23,457 bases of DNA from Apostichopus californicus (lineage: Eukaryota; Echinodermata; Holothuroidea; Aspidochirotida; Stichopodidae). The stretch covers positions 1 through 23,457 of the forward strand of contig JAIPMN010001470.1 in NCBI GenBank assembly GCA_020650975.1, read 5' to 3'. Below the pieces are notes generated by a model. It worked only from the letters and a program-made list of their open reading frames with translations, searched no databases and was not told the origin of the DNA. The position numbers and the translations under genes are program-made. Below are positions 1-11,194 of this stretch, piece after piece; position 1 is the stretch's first letter; each line of letters opens with the position of its first letter.

Positions 1-378
1 TAACTTCACCATCCTTAAAGGAAACTATTGATCGTATTAGCTGAAGAAATTTACATCACAAAAATTACCTTCCGTTCGTTCTAAGTTAAAATTTATTATA
101 AGTATAACAACATGGTTAATGACCTAATCTCGGTTTATTGTAACTTCAATCATATTTACCTGCGGTTAAAACAGCTACAAATCATATATTCTACAACAAA
201 AATAAAAAAGATGTATAAAAATGCCAAAAATCATCTAACAGTTAGCATTGTTATTTAGATAATGCATTTTTATGCAAGTCAAACAGGGAATCACGTTTTT
301 ACATGTTAAAAGAATCGGTCTATCAAACACCGAGGCGAAGAATCATTTGTGGCACAAATAAACAAGCACATCCAGGGG
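1..378. other. AT-rich stretch with no recognised feature
   Basis: This is AT-rich DNA with stop codons in all frames. I see no splice-site pair, repeat or RNA gene in it. It forms the left flank of the 55-bp minisatellite, and the first degenerate repeat unit begins close to its right end. Confidence 0.6.
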
Positions 379-1535
379 TTCAGTTTCTATGCTGTATTTA
401 ATACTCATTCACTAATGATGAGGCTATTACTTCAGTTTAGTCTATGCTATATATTAAATACTCTGTCACTAATGATGGGGCTATTACATCAGTTTAGTCT
501 ATGCTATATTGAATACTCATTCACTAATGATGAGGCTATTACTCCAGTTTCGTCTATGCTATATTTAATACTCATTCACTAATGATGGGGCTATTACTCC
601 AGTTTAGTCTATGCTATATTTAATACTCATTCACTAATGATGGGGCTATTACATCAGTTTAGTCTATGCTATATTTAGTACTCATTCACTAATGATGAAG
701 CTATTACTTCAGTTTAGTCTATGCTATATTTAGTACTCATTCACTAATGATGAGGCTATTACTTCAGTTTAGTCTATGCTATATTTAATACTCATTCACT
801 AAAGATGAGGCTTTTACTCCAGTTTCGTCTATGCTATATTTAATACTCATTCACTAATGATGGGGCTATTACATCAGTTTAGTCTATGCTATATTTAATA
901 CTCTGTCATTAATGATGAAGCTATTACTTCAGTTTAGTCTATGCTATATTTAGTACCCATTCACTAATGATGAAGCTATTACTTCAGTTTAGTCTATGCT
1001 GTATTTAATACTCATTCACTAATGATGAGGCTATTACTTCAGTTTAGTCTATGCTATATATTAAATACTCTGTCACTAATGATGGGGCTATTACATCAGT
1101 TTAGTCTATGCTATATTTAATACTCATTCACTAATGTTGGGGCTATTACATCAGTTTAGTCTATGCTATATTTAAGACTCATTAGTTAATGATGAGGCTA
1201 TTACTTCAGTTTAGTCTATGCTATTTTAATACTCTGTCACTAATGATGGGGCTATTACATCAGTTTAGTCTATGCTATATTTAATACTCTGTCATTAATG
1301 ATGAGGCTATTACTTCAGTTTAGTCTATGCTATATTTAGTACTCTGTCACTAATGATGGGGCTATTACATCAGTTTAGTCTATGCTATATTTAAGACTCA
1401 TTAGTTAATGATGAGGCTATTACTTCAGTTAAGTCTATGCTATTTTAATACTCTGTCATTGGTGATGAGGCTATTACTTCAGTTTAATCTATGTTATATT
1501 TAATACTCATTCATTCATGATGAGGCTATTACTCA
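379..1535 (+). repeat. 55-bp minisatellite, about 21 units
   Basis: The core AGTTTAGTCTATGCTATATT recurs with spacing of 55 bp, occasionally 53, 54 or 57. Copies of its AGTTT start near 381, 434, 491, 546, 601, 656, 711, 766, 821, 876, 931, 986, 1041, 1098, 1153, 1208, 1262, 1317, 1372, 1427 and 1481. Each unit also carries a block reading ACTAATGATGRGGCTATTAC. Variation concentrates at three places: the GGGG/GAGG/GAAG block, ACATCAG versus ACTTCAG or ACTCCAG, and the linker (TACTCATTCACT, TACTCTGTCACT, GACTCATTAGTT). Single copies carry short indels such as TATATATT. The last unit decays at about 1535. A 77-codon open frame at 349-582 is only a by-product of the repeat. The period is not a multiple of three, so a conserved protein repeat is not expected. 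Confidence 0.97.
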
Positions 1536-3197
1536 TCATAATAAGCCAGCCACTTTAATCGACTCGTCTATATTTATTTGTTGGTGTTTGAACAAATCCC
1601 CCACCCCTCCCCTCCCCCCCCCCACATCATCCCGCCATCTCTGCACATACACAAGACTATCTAATGTCACACACGTTGTCAAAAATTCCATGAAGTCTTA
1701 CAAAACTATTTCATGAATAATACACTTTTGCAATCATTTGTTATTTCCGATTGATGTATTGATTTGCAATCAATGTAATACTTCTTCCTTCTTGTCTCCA
1801 GGATCTACAAGACGGACAATATATAACAAATAGGAAAATTTTCCTACATCTTTTTGGAGAATAAGTTAATAAAATCTTTAATTAATCAAGAGTAGGCCTA
1901 TGTCTTGGCAAATAAACCTGTGAAATTAAAAACTCCATATCACTGATTCCAAATACGACTTAGGTTTGACTTGTTTACACCTGCAGTTCTTTCATGATCA
2001 TTGTGCGTTCTATGCTATCTCATAAACTCAACCCAAGGAAACTCTGTCAAATTGCTTTTCCCTTGAATTTCAAGTGGCATGACCCTGAACTTTTAAGTTT
2101 GGCGGCGCACTGCTGGGAAGCAGGACTTAGCAAGTGTTTATCCTACATTGTTCCTAAAGAAAGATTACAAACAGACCAAGAACCAAGTAGTCGAAAGGGA
2201 CATAATCAAAACCGTCAAATAATTGGGAGGAAACAGCTATTAAAGTTGAAAAACTTGACAATTCAAAGAAGTGAAATTCCGTTGTGTCGTGAACAGACCG
2301 CCTTTTAAGACACAAAACTCATTGAAGATCATTGTAGTTCTGAAACTAGAAATTTGACCCGAGGGCAATCGGGTATGAAACGGATCCAGGAACGAACTTG
2401 TCGCGGAATATATAAGCTTCCATCTCTTTCTCTATAGCCTATTATTCACTATACAACCTACACAAACAGATATAAACGCGAACTACCTACACATTCGGTT
2501 ATCGTTCAACCGATACGAGAGTAATCTTCATAAAGGCGATAATTCACAAACGCGCTAGAGACATCATGTCCGTTTACAAAATAATATAATATGTAAATTG
2601 AGAGCTCTGAGAAAGTTTGTTCAACTGTTCCACTGAGGATTCTTGACTGTACTTTTTGTTTACACTATATACTTGACGTGTTGAATAATTAGGCTAAGAT
2701 CATATATAGGACAATGCGGTATGCGAGTACGCCGTAGGCAGCCTTGTACACATATAACACGGTAGGGTAGGAGGTTAGGGATATCTTTACCCTTCTTCCA
2801 TTCCCGGCCACAAAACAGGTGGAGTCTACCTGAGCACCAAATGATTCTTGAATTCAAGCGTTCATATAACAGCCCAGTCAAATAGATTTTGAGTAATGAT
2901 GAATGTATACTTATTGATAAATGCAAGAGAAGGGGAAGAGTTTATATAGGCCTACACGCAAAAGGAACATTCTCTAATTCAGAGTGGTGGAAACCTCACC
3001 CCTCCAACACCTCTTTGGACTACGCAACTGAGGCGAAGACGTGAATTATATATGCTATGGGCATTCCAATGCTGAAATAACACTGAGTCACGTGGTGAGT
3101 GTCCGATCTCATCAACACCTTCTTATATTGCATTGGAGAACAGAATATGATTATCTTACCAGATATAATGAGTAAAGGCTAACCCCAGTATATTGAC
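1536..3197. other. Non-coding stretch with poly-C tract and one 104-codon open frame
   Basis: A C-rich tract lies at about 1597-1624, just after the minisatellite. A pyrimidine-rich AG at 1782-1801 resembles a splice acceptor, but the frames after it close within about 20 codons. An open frame at 1994-2308 (104 codons) has no motif, signal peptide or family resemblance that I can see, and its length is near what chance gives in this much AT-rich DNA. The short TAGGCCTA motif recurs nearby (about 1894 and 2952). Nothing else is supported. Confidence 0.5.
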
Positions 3198-3217
3198 TGA
3201 CCTTTGACCTTTGACAT
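3198..3217 (-). promoter_or_regulatory. Triple DR1 of nuclear-receptor half-sites
   Basis: On the plus strand TGACCT (3198-3203), T, TGACCT (3205-3210), T, TGACAT (3212-3217) follow one another. On the minus strand this is AGGTCA-A-AGGTCA preceded by a one-mismatch half-site at the same spacing. A direct repeat of AGGTCA with a one-base spacer is the known DR1 binding site of RXR heterodimers, HNF4 and COUP-TF. The match is seen in the sequence; in vivo function is inferred only. No promoter or gene is identified next to it. Confidence 0.35.
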
Positions 3218-5390
3218 CACCATTAGCCATATATACCTATAGATCACACATTCAAGATTGTAAATACATTAGTTGCTTCACCCTCCGACAGGAACCTGTA
3301 ACCTACTTTCTGTACGCCATATTTACGACATTTTTCAGATAACACTGTCAAACATTATTAATGTACAGCTATCCTTATATGTTCTTTTAACGACCACTAA
3401 CGTTGGTAGATTTGATGACATTGCAATTACAGGATCATTAAGCATTTAAACAATTCATAAACGTTAAAATATACATTCATTCACGGCAGTGAAACGTAGA
3501 ACAATGTGAAGCATCCTAGTCCGGGCTGTCAAAATCATCGTCAAGATGGGTGTCATTCGTGAAGGGGGACACGCTACATTCCAGTGTTAAAGGAATACAA
3601 AATGTTTTCAATTGAATGCATTTAATGCATATTGTTGTGTATGAAAATAGCTTATCATATCATGTGAAAATAAACGATTGATTATTTATAAGGTGAGACT
3701 TCAAGCTTTATCTCTAGAAAAATCGATATATTATAACAGCCACATAGGCTATACCCGTGCGTTCTCAATGCAGGTGAACCTGGACTAGCCTAATTTACAT
3801 ACGAATCTCTGGTCTGTGTTCACGTGATTAGACTGATGGCACCATTTTACGGAAGAAGGAATCCAAGATCATATTGTTCATCAGAAAATACATGCTAGGG
3901 AATGAAAGACCGGTAGATCTGATGCAATTTTAAATTTAAACTTCAAACCAAACAGGGTCACGATTTTCAATACCCTACGTCCATCCTCCACTCGCGGAAT
4001 GTGTGGCAGTGTATGAACTTCAACACAAACTGTATCTAGTTCTGAGTGAACTGCATTACTGTGGAAACTTTGGTAGTGTGGTATTTCATATAACATAAAC
4101 TCCATATTTACATTATTCAACGAATACACACACTAATGCATCAGTCAGCGCCATTTTATGAGAGTAACTTTATGGTAAACTGCGAATAAATTGTACAACA
4201 CGGTTTTTCCAAACTCGCGATCTAATTCGATGTTCTATGAGCAGGTAGTTGTTTTAGAATCTTTCTAATGCTTGAAATTTCATAACGATGAATCATGCAA
4301 ATATCCAATCACTTGTCAGATTCCCACTTGACGGGGTTTATTCTCGTCACGTGATTAATAACTTTATGCTATGGTTGCGTTGACTTTATGGGCTATTAAG
4401 TCGCAATCAATACTTGGCGAAGACAACTTTGCTTTAAATGATTACCATAACTTAAAACCATTTGATTTATCTTGAAGATGTGTTTAATTGATGCGTAACA
4501 TATTATGATATCGTTGGCATATGCAAGGGCCACTCACTGAAGGGTTAAAAGTCCGCTTGGCATTTAAATGATTTTAATTCATCTATGAATGTAACTCATT
4601 GGTGCAGTTTATGAAGAGGAACCTGCGAAAAATATCCACAAAAATGTCTATGAGCGTAAAGATTATTTTGGTTCGATATGAATCGTAAAAAGATTGGATT
4701 CCTAGTGGTGTTGACGTCACGAGTAATTGTGACGACATAAAATGAATAACCAACATTCCTAAGCTATAACAAGAGTATCGTATAACAATGGAAGAGTCAT
4801 CCTCATATAATACCTACCTACATGTATCACATAGGATGAAGAATCTTATGCATTCATGAGGGGTCAAGATAGCATAGATACGTGGTTAGAAAAGAATGTA
4901 GACAATACTGAGTCATATATCAGCTCAGTTTTGCAGGCCGTTTTCAGGACGTCCGTTTTCATAATTGTCTTATTTGTAATAATTTAACTCTCTTCGACTT
5001 CTGAGTAAGGCTGAGTAAACTAATCAAAATGTATATTGTCAATAATAGCTAAACAATAACGAGAGAGAAAATGAAAACAATTAAAGCTCGTACAATTACA
5101 AAAAAAATATAAAATAAAGATGGCGCACTGGCTTAAAACATGGGCCGAATGCATCCTGGCGTCACAGATATGTCACTGGTCCTAGATTGGATGAAGGATT
5201 ATTCCATTACATACATGTGTGCTGAGGACAGCTGTACGTCAGTACACATTATCATAGAGAGATAACTAGGTATACATAATTCATATTTCTATTCCTGTCA
5301 GATTCCAGAGTCACAGAACCGCTGCAAGTGTTCTACGCAAATAATAACCAGGTTGTTACCGAATGGCTTTTGGTACTTTGATGTGTCGCT
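3218..5390. other. Non-coding stretch without recognised genes
   Basis: AT-rich, with stops in all frames. It holds two copies of the 11-mer TCACGTGATTA (about 3820 and 4348) and one perfect CRE palindrome at 4712-4719. An 82-codon minus-strand frame at 3881-4129 shows no domain and is treated as chance. I see no repeat array or element boundary here. Confidence 0.5.
4712..4719. promoter_or_regulatory. Perfect CRE palindrome TGACGTCA
   Basis: This is an exact eight-base cAMP-response-element palindrome, the known site for CREB/ATF bZIP proteins. A half-site-like GTGACGACAT follows about 11 bases downstream. It is one of five exact copies in the window. A bare motif match is weak evidence of use. 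Confidence 0.3.
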
Positions 5391-5488
5391 ATAGCATATT
5401 TCATATAGCATATTTCATATAGCATATTTCATATAGCATATTTAATATAGCATATTTCATATAGCATATTTAATATAGCATATTTCAT
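5391..5488 (+). repeat. 14-bp tandem repeat, 7 units
   Basis: Seven units of exactly 14 bp with no indels. The unit is ATAGCATATTTCAT; the fourth and sixth units read ATTTAAT instead of ATTTCAT. The absence of indels and the single variable base indicate a young or recently homogenised array. It ends abruptly in GGTGGTGGAG. Confidence 0.97.
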
Positions 5489-7081
5489 GGTGGTGGAGAG
5501 AGCTAATTTTCGCTTTGGCTTTGGCTTAGTGTTGGTTGGTTCTGTCTTTTCCAGTGCCGTTGGGCCGTGACGTTTGGTTGGTGTCAAAACATGATATATT
5601 TTAGATAATTACATGTTTCTGTGCAAACCATTAACAGGTATTGCTCATGATCTCGTAGCATCAACTTCCGCCTGTAAAATGTTTTCTTTTCACAAATCGT
5701 TATCCCAGACTCAATGTGCATTCGATGCCATGAGCAGTTTATGTTTAAATAGGTCACTGGGTCTCGACGATTGCACCACAATGTGTGATTTATATTGTAA
5801 GATATTAACGGACGAAACAATGAATAATGACATCGCTATGTGAGCTAAACCAACATACACCAAGAAGAATATCGAGGCTATACGGAAACCCAGGAAAGAC
5901 ATTGACAAATTAAACTTTGAACGTTTGGACGATATAAGCTAGAAGTCATAAAAGTTAAATATCTTAAACATATAGTTTTTCACAAGTTGGTATCATCTTC
6001 AAATAAAGGATACAATCTGAAAAACGTCCACCTTATTTAAAGTTTACACGGCAAATTGATTCTGAAAACGGTTAATTTCACATACTACTTTGTATACGGA
6101 CGTCTCAAATATCGTGACGTCTCAACTAATATGAAACTTCTAGCATTTTGTAAACATTGTGTCAAATGTAGGTTCTATAATATTTGTCTTCTTACTGTGT
6201 TTGTTCCTTCTGCTCTTCCGTAGATACAACTTAACGCAGTATGTAAAGATATTGCTCGATTAAAATTACGCACAGCATGAATGGTTACCATGACAACAAT
6301 ATAGATCGAGACACGCCAAATATTTTACACAGTATTCCAAATCATGATAGGCTTACTGATTAGATATCGACGAACACATTAAACGTTTTAGTTGACCCAT
6401 CTTCGAGACCTTCCAAATTAGCGAGATCTCTCGGTAGCCTTTGACCTCTTACTGACACAGACAGTGCAAAGAATGGCGCCACGAACATAATTGGCCATTA
6501 TACTTGATTTGTAGTGAGAATCGAGGTATATGAGCTATCCGTGTGAAATTACATTCATGTTAAGACGAACCGTTGTGTGATCAGTGAGGTAACCATAGGT
6601 AACCAAAAACGACCTTTCACCAAACTCAAAGAACATCAAGAGAGAAGTATTTCAATGTTGTATTCGCCTCAATGAAAATACTCTGCGCATGCTTAGAGTA
6701 AACTTGCTATCTAGACAAGGTGACATGAACCCAATCATCACCATTAACATTTTGACAGAGACGTCTGAAGGCAAACGCCCCAGAACAGCCAAACAAAATG
6801 TCTTTATATTCCGGGAAATCGGGGATTGTGCAATGTTTCTCGAAAACGTAGCAAGTTTTCACAACTGCATCGCAACAGGAACGGCGAGAGTATCCATATG
6901 GCTGCTTATTTAACAGTCAATGCTTTCAACTTTGGAGACTTATATTAATTAGATTAAAAGGTTATAAATTTCAAGGCAACCAAACGATATTAACGACATG
7001 TGACTTTAGATGTGATGTATGGATATTTAACGGCGTGATTATAAGAGACAAAAAGTCACAGCGCAACGCAAGTACAGCTGC
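5489..7081. other. Non-coding stretch with overlapping short open frames
   Basis: Three frames of 65-78 codons overlap on opposite strands at 5584-5908. One plus-strand frame of 74 codons lies at 6689-6913. None carries a recognisable motif, and none is bounded by a convincing acceptor and donor pair. Opposite-strand overlap of similar lengths is typical of chance frames. I see no repeats or RNA genes. Confidence 0.5.
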
Positions 7082-7551
7082 AAATGACATCACATAGCCA
7101 CAAGTGTTCTTTACATGACAACATATAGCCACAAGTGTTCATGAACTGACATAAATTTGCCACAGGTGATCATTAAAAAGACATAACATAGCCAAAAGTG
7201 TTCATGAAATGACATCACATAGCCACGAGTGTTCATGAAATGACATCATAATAGCCACAAGTGTTCATAGATATAGCCAGAAGTGTTCATTAAATGACAT
7301 AACATAGCCACAAGTGTTCATGAAAGGACACCATAATGCCACAAGTGTTCATGAAATGACATAACATAGCCAGAAGTGTTCATTAAATGACATTACATAT
7401 AGCCAGAAGTGTTCATTAAATGACATCACATAGCCACAAGTGTTCATGAAATGACATCATAATAGCCACAAGTGTTCATTAAATGACATCACATAGCCAC
7501 AAATGTTAACAAGTGTTCATTAAAGACATCATATCCACAAGTGTTCTTTAA
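7082..7551 (+). repeat. ~32-bp minisatellite, about 16 units
   Basis: The unit reads approximately AAATGACATCACATAGCC followed by ACAAGTGTTCATG. Spacing between GTGTTC cores is mostly 31-32 bp, with some short units (22 bp between 7261 and 7283). GTGTTC or a one-to-two-base variant occurs near 7104, 7135, 7166, 7198, 7229, 7261, 7283, 7314, 7345, 7377, 7409, 7440, 7472, 7503, 7513 and 7541. The units alternate between CATTAAATGAC and CATGAAATGAC linkers and between CCACAAG and CCAGAAG cores. Both ends are degenerate. Confidence 0.95.
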
Positions 7552-7651
7552 ATTCATAACTTGTCAGGCAACAGGCTATATGAATACCCGCTCCTCCGGC
7601 GGTACGCGCCCACCTTCCGCAGACGTTATGCAGAAATACCCCTCCCCTTCA

Positions 7652-7665
7652 AACACACACACACA
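7652..7665. repeat. Short (CA)n microsatellite
   Basis: About seven CA dinucleotides in a row, located between the 32-bp array and the downstream CT-rich tract. Confidence 0.8.
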
Positions 7666-7833
7666 CTACGTCAAATAATCAAAGCGCAACAAACTAAACC
7701 CCTTGTTGTCGGGCGATTAAAGTATCAAATTAAATATCTGTATAAGATTACAAAGGGGTTCCAAAAACCCTCTCTACAAAAAACTCACTCTACTCCTATC
7801 AATGGGCTATCCTACTGAAGGCAGACCAACATA

Positions 7834-7909
7834 CCTCTCTCCTCCCCCTCCTCCCCTCCTCCCTTCCTCCCCTCCTCCCCGCCCCCCATCCTCCCCTCCT
7901 CCCCTCCCC
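7834..7909. repeat. Polypyrimidine (CCT/CCCCT) low-complexity tract
   Basis: About 76 bases that are almost all C and T, built of CTCC and CCCCTCCT steps and broken by a G and an A. The minus strand holds repeated GGGG and GGAGG runs, so G-quadruplex or triplex structure is possible. The 73-codon frame at 7802-8023, which encodes a proline/serine run, is a translation of this tract and not a supported gene. Confidence 0.9.
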
Positions 7910-9300
7910 AATCCACAACTGCGCCCATTTGTATGCATAGTTAGTGATGATGACACAATACATACCATGCTATGTGCACCATACCCACGTTACTCAAAAC
8001 AATATTGTACCATATATGTTTAGCGATCGATTTCAAACGGGTTTTCTAGTCTGGTTATAAACCTAGCTGTGATAAAGTGCATTCTATGGGATAATTGGTT
8101 AATTAGTTCAATGATTTAATAATACCAGTGCTAAATAAACCTCGTTAGGTGTGAGACAACACTCACGACGTCTAGCATTTAAGTTTAGAGCCCAGACGAC
8201 CATTAGATTGGCAATTGATCAATTGGGTATTAATTAGGATTACAATTAACGTATCCTTTTGTGATCAATGAACCGACTCTTTATCCGTGTAGCGGAACAG
8301 AGAAGGCCTGGAAGAGAACTGAAAGGGCAAAATATAACAGAAAACTACAGGATAAGTCAAGTTCAAGAAACATGATAAAGATTAATTGATATCCAAAATG
8401 AAAAGGTTTTATATGGTTTGGGTGACAAGCATAGAATATCGTAAGTAAAATAAATCAAATAAATTTGGGACAGTTTGTTTCTATTACAAGTAATCAGGAA
8501 AATAATCTAGACGTTTCAAAATTGAAAATTTCCTCTTTGACAATCATTAGGTTATTCATTAGTTGGTATTCTTTGTCTATAGATATAGAGATCATATAAG
8601 TTTGGTGAACGACCCTAGAACATAATGTAGATAGCCGTGACAATACAAAGCCGCAATGCATACCTTAGGTTGCTTCAAGGCGTGGGGTGGGGGATGGGGT
8701 GGGGATAGGTATCAGGGTTAAGTGGAATTGGTTTTATGACACTTTCTCCTTTTGTTTCTCTTTTTCTCTAATTAGAACATTTTGGGTGTAATGACCTTGA
8801 TATACGTTACGGTGTCGATCAGTTTGATAACAATTAACGTGCAAAAGGATTGAAAATAAATACTTCGTTGTACATAATATAAGGCCATAATGACGTTGCA
8901 TATTGTTGTTGATGTCAGCAATGACGTTGTGAGAAGGCCTCTTTGTGGTTATGTTTTCACATGAAGAAATCATCCAATTTATAAACATATGTTACGGGAT
9001 TGTGCGGCCCCTGTCTATATATAGAGAGAGAACCCCGCGGCTACTTATATTGTAAACAGAAGAACTATTCTATAGTAACTAATCATGAACATTCCCACAG
9101 GGTAACATGCCTAGATTTGCATAATACATACGTTACTTCATTTTTATTAATGACAAACGTTACTGTATAGTTTTTCTAGGGTGAAACATTTTTTTTCCTC
9201 TCTGCTCCCTTTTTGGTCCGAGAAAAATATAAGTTGTTTCTTAGTTGCCTGTCGTATATTTATTCAGAAATGTATACAAGACGGAGTGGTATCCATGGCA
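7910..9300. other. Non-coding stretch with a G-quadruplex candidate
   Basis: No gene is supported. It holds a 14-base perfect palindrome CAATTGATCAATTG (8212-8225) and a G-rich run near 8684. An 84-codon minus frame at 8734-8988 lacks any recognisable feature. Confidence 0.5.
8684..8704 (+). other. G-quadruplex candidate
   Basis: Four G runs of 4, 5, 4 and 4 bases are separated by loops of T, AT and T. This fits the canonical short-loop intramolecular G4 pattern and should be among the more stable types. No adjacent promoter is identified. Confidence 0.6.
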
Positions 9301-9302
9301 AC

Positions 9303-9377
9303 CCCTTCCCCGTACTCTTGCCCCCTTGCCCCCCCCCCCCCGCCTTCCTCGTACCCTTCCCCCCCCCTACCTTCCTC
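9303..9377. repeat. C-rich low-complexity tract with diverged internal duplication
   Basis: Runs of 10 or more C separated by CTTCCTCGT blocks. CCTTCCTCGTACCC and CCTTCCTCGTTCCC recur about 30 bases apart, suggesting a small tandem duplication. Two overlapping frames (9181-9483 and 9213-9458) owe their proline runs to this tract and are not treated as genes. Confidence 0.75.
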
Positions 9378-9489
9378 GTTCCCGTTCGTGACTCCCATTC
9401 ACACATATTCTATCAACACAAATGTTATATTTTGTTTTTCATTGTCAACACACAGTAACCTTTGTAATGGATCTTTTGTGTAAGTTGAA

Positions 9490-9502
9490 CCCCCCCCCCC
9501 CC
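9490..9502. repeat. Poly-C tract
   Basis: An uninterrupted run of about 12-13 C. Run length here is prone to sequencing error. Confidence 0.85.
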
Positions 9503-9856
9503 TTCTTGACGTAATTAATGTTGTCATGAGGATATGGCTATGCAGGAGGGGTTACAAGAACATGTCTGTTATAATAACAAGATTGCAATGTCCTACATTG
9601 GCTAACGATTGTTATATACCGTACCGCCAGTAAAATGTATTGATACAAAAACAGTCCCCTTTGCACGAGACAGGAACTTTCAATTACCTATATGAGTTGT
9701 ACTGCCAGACGGTCAAAGAACCCTGTAATATATAGTTCAGTGCAATGAGTATACATTGATTGATTCATATCTCATTATCAAGCATCCCCGTCAACTTCTC
9801 AGAGTACAAAGCACGGATACAATGGATGGGCAGGTGAGAGGAGGGGGGGGGGGCAG
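9503..9856. other. Non-coding stretch ending in a poly-G tract
   Basis: No gene, repeat array or RNA is seen. A run of about 11 G begins near 9843. A possible acceptor and donor pair surrounds 9802-9832, but the enclosed segment is too short to judge. Confidence 0.45.
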
Positions 9857-9905
9857 GATGAAAACACCACTCCTATAACCACTCGACCACTAGACCACGA
9901 TGACA
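9857..9905 (-). pseudogene. tRNA-like A-box fragment (possible SINE head)
   Basis: On the minus strand, TGGTCTAGTGGT (9886-9897) matches the Pol III internal A box and the D-arm of tRNA-like sequences. No B box follows on that strand; instead the sequence runs into the poly-C complement of 9843-9853. It is therefore not an intact tRNA. It may be the head of a decayed tRNA-derived SINE or a chance match. Confidence 0.3.
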
Positions 9906-10915
9906 CAGTAGCTTAATCCCTATGATTGTGACTTTCCTTCCCTGTGCCAATATGTTTTCATATTTGTTATTAATCAAACAATACTTGTATTATTCAAAAT
10001 GACACACACAAATCTGACAGTGTACATCTTATTCTAACTTTGAGAATAAAATGGCGAGTAATATCGAAAAATCAAGAAAATCAACTGAGAATTCTGCTAA
10101 GTTAATTGCAGCCCAAGTTAAGTGCGGTAGAGTGGAGGTTAAGGCCTCTTAAGCTTAGGCTAAGGGTAATGGACTGTTAGAAATATACTGTTATTAGTCG
10201 TTAGGAGGTGATAGACTACTAATTGGTTCCGTTCAGTAATTCTAAAGCACCGGGATGCTTAATCCTCGTTTTTAATAGGGAGATAAGTACACAAGGTCAT
10301 GAAATGTGAAATCCGATTGCTTTTACGTTAGTTATTGTCATCGCGGATGTGGATATATAAACGAAACACCTCAGAAGTAGCACAGGTGTACATAGACAAA
10401 CTGACTCCTGTGTTCATCTGCAGGTGTTTTCATTGCTATTTCTTCTTTAAATTACCAATAGGATTACTTGAGAATAACTGAGTAACAAGTATGATGTAGT
10501 CTTAACGCTAATACGACACATTAGGCGTAAGAAATGTCCATGGATTACAGAGAGCTTATAATTAATGAAAGGCGGATAAAGATACGCCGGGAGCAAGATA
10601 AAGAATAACAAAGGTGATGAAGGTTTCACATCAGAAGAATGAAGAGGAGGCTGTTATGGCCATTAGCTCAGTAAACAATTTATCGTAATTACTAGGGAGG
10701 TGATATATTTCAAAGAAGGGCTGTTCTCAGAAGTTATACGTGAAACACGTGACAATATTATTTACAAAGATGGGGTTAGTAAGGATAAGTGGATCAACAG
10801 ATGGATCTTGCTCAGGTCTGACTCTACCCTCTGACGAAAAAAAAAAGGAAAAAGAAGAAGAATGAAACAAAGATCGAAACGTGTGTGCATTTCCAATAAA
10901 GTAAGATACCTCAAT
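9906..10915. other. Non-coding stretch without recognised genes
   Basis: AT-rich DNA. It includes a purine-rich run (A10 followed by GGAAAAAGAAGAAGAA) at about 10838-10861. A 60-codon minus frame at 10447-10629 is not supported. No element boundaries are visible. Confidence 0.5.
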
Positions 10916-11080
10916 AAATATGAGTTATAGAATATTAAGTATAAGTTGAAATATGAGTAATAGAATAATAAGTATAAGATGAAATATGGGGAATAGAATA
11001 TTACGTTTACGCTGAAATATGAGTCGTATTATAATAAGTATACGTTGAAATATGAGGAATAGTACATTAAGAATACGTTG
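10916..11080 (+). repeat. 33-bp tandem repeat, 5 units
   Basis: AAATATGAG or a variant starts near 10916, 10949, 10982, 11015 and 11048, exactly 33 bp apart, with no indels. The unit continues as TAATAGAATAATAAGTATA and ends in a GTTGA-like block. The period is a multiple of three, so the minus strand carries an open frame (10925-11182) with an 11-residue I/L/F-rich repeat. That is expected from the arithmetic and does not by itself imply coding. The units are more diverged than those of the 14-bp array. Confidence 0.93.
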
Positions 11081-11194
11081 TTCGATATTGCATACCATTA
11101 GCCAGAACTGGGAATTCCCATTTACTTTGATGATGGGGTACATGAGCTTTAAATTCAGTAGATGATCAATAAAACCATTCATCCCGCCTAGTTA

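Noticed and set aside
349..582. 77-codon open frame with repeated FSLCYI blocks
   Set aside because: It is a translation of the 55-bp minisatellite, whose period is not a multiple of three.
1782..1870. Strong pyrimidine-rich splice acceptor followed by a short open stretch
   Set aside because: The frames after the AG close within about 20 codons without protein-like features, so the acceptor alone is not enough.
1994..2308. 104-codon plus-strand open frame
   Set aside because: No recognisable motif, no splice or promoter context, and a length close to that expected by chance in 23 kb; no composition shift is evident.
3820..4358. Two copies of TCACGTGATTA (E-box/M-box)
   Set aside because: CACGTG occurs about eight times in the window against roughly six expected, so there is no clear enrichment.
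7082..7551. Possible CRISPR-like array
   Set aside because: Units are contiguous with no unique spacers and show variable divergence; this is a minisatellite in an animal-type genome.
7802..8023. Proline/serine-rich 73-codon frame
   Set aside because: It is a translation of the CT-rich low-complexity tract.
8212..8225. 14-base perfect palindrome CAATTGATCAATTG
   Set aside because: It is AT-rich and isolated, without flanking structure; palindromes of this kind arise readily by chance in such DNA.
9181..9483. 100-codon frame overlapped by an 81-codon frame, both proline-rich
   Set aside because: Both read through the C-rich tract in different frames, and neither has a recognisable domain.
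10925..11182. 85-codon minus frame with an 11-residue hydrophobic repeat
   Set aside because: It is explained by the 33-bp tandem repeat; the regular peptide follows from the period.
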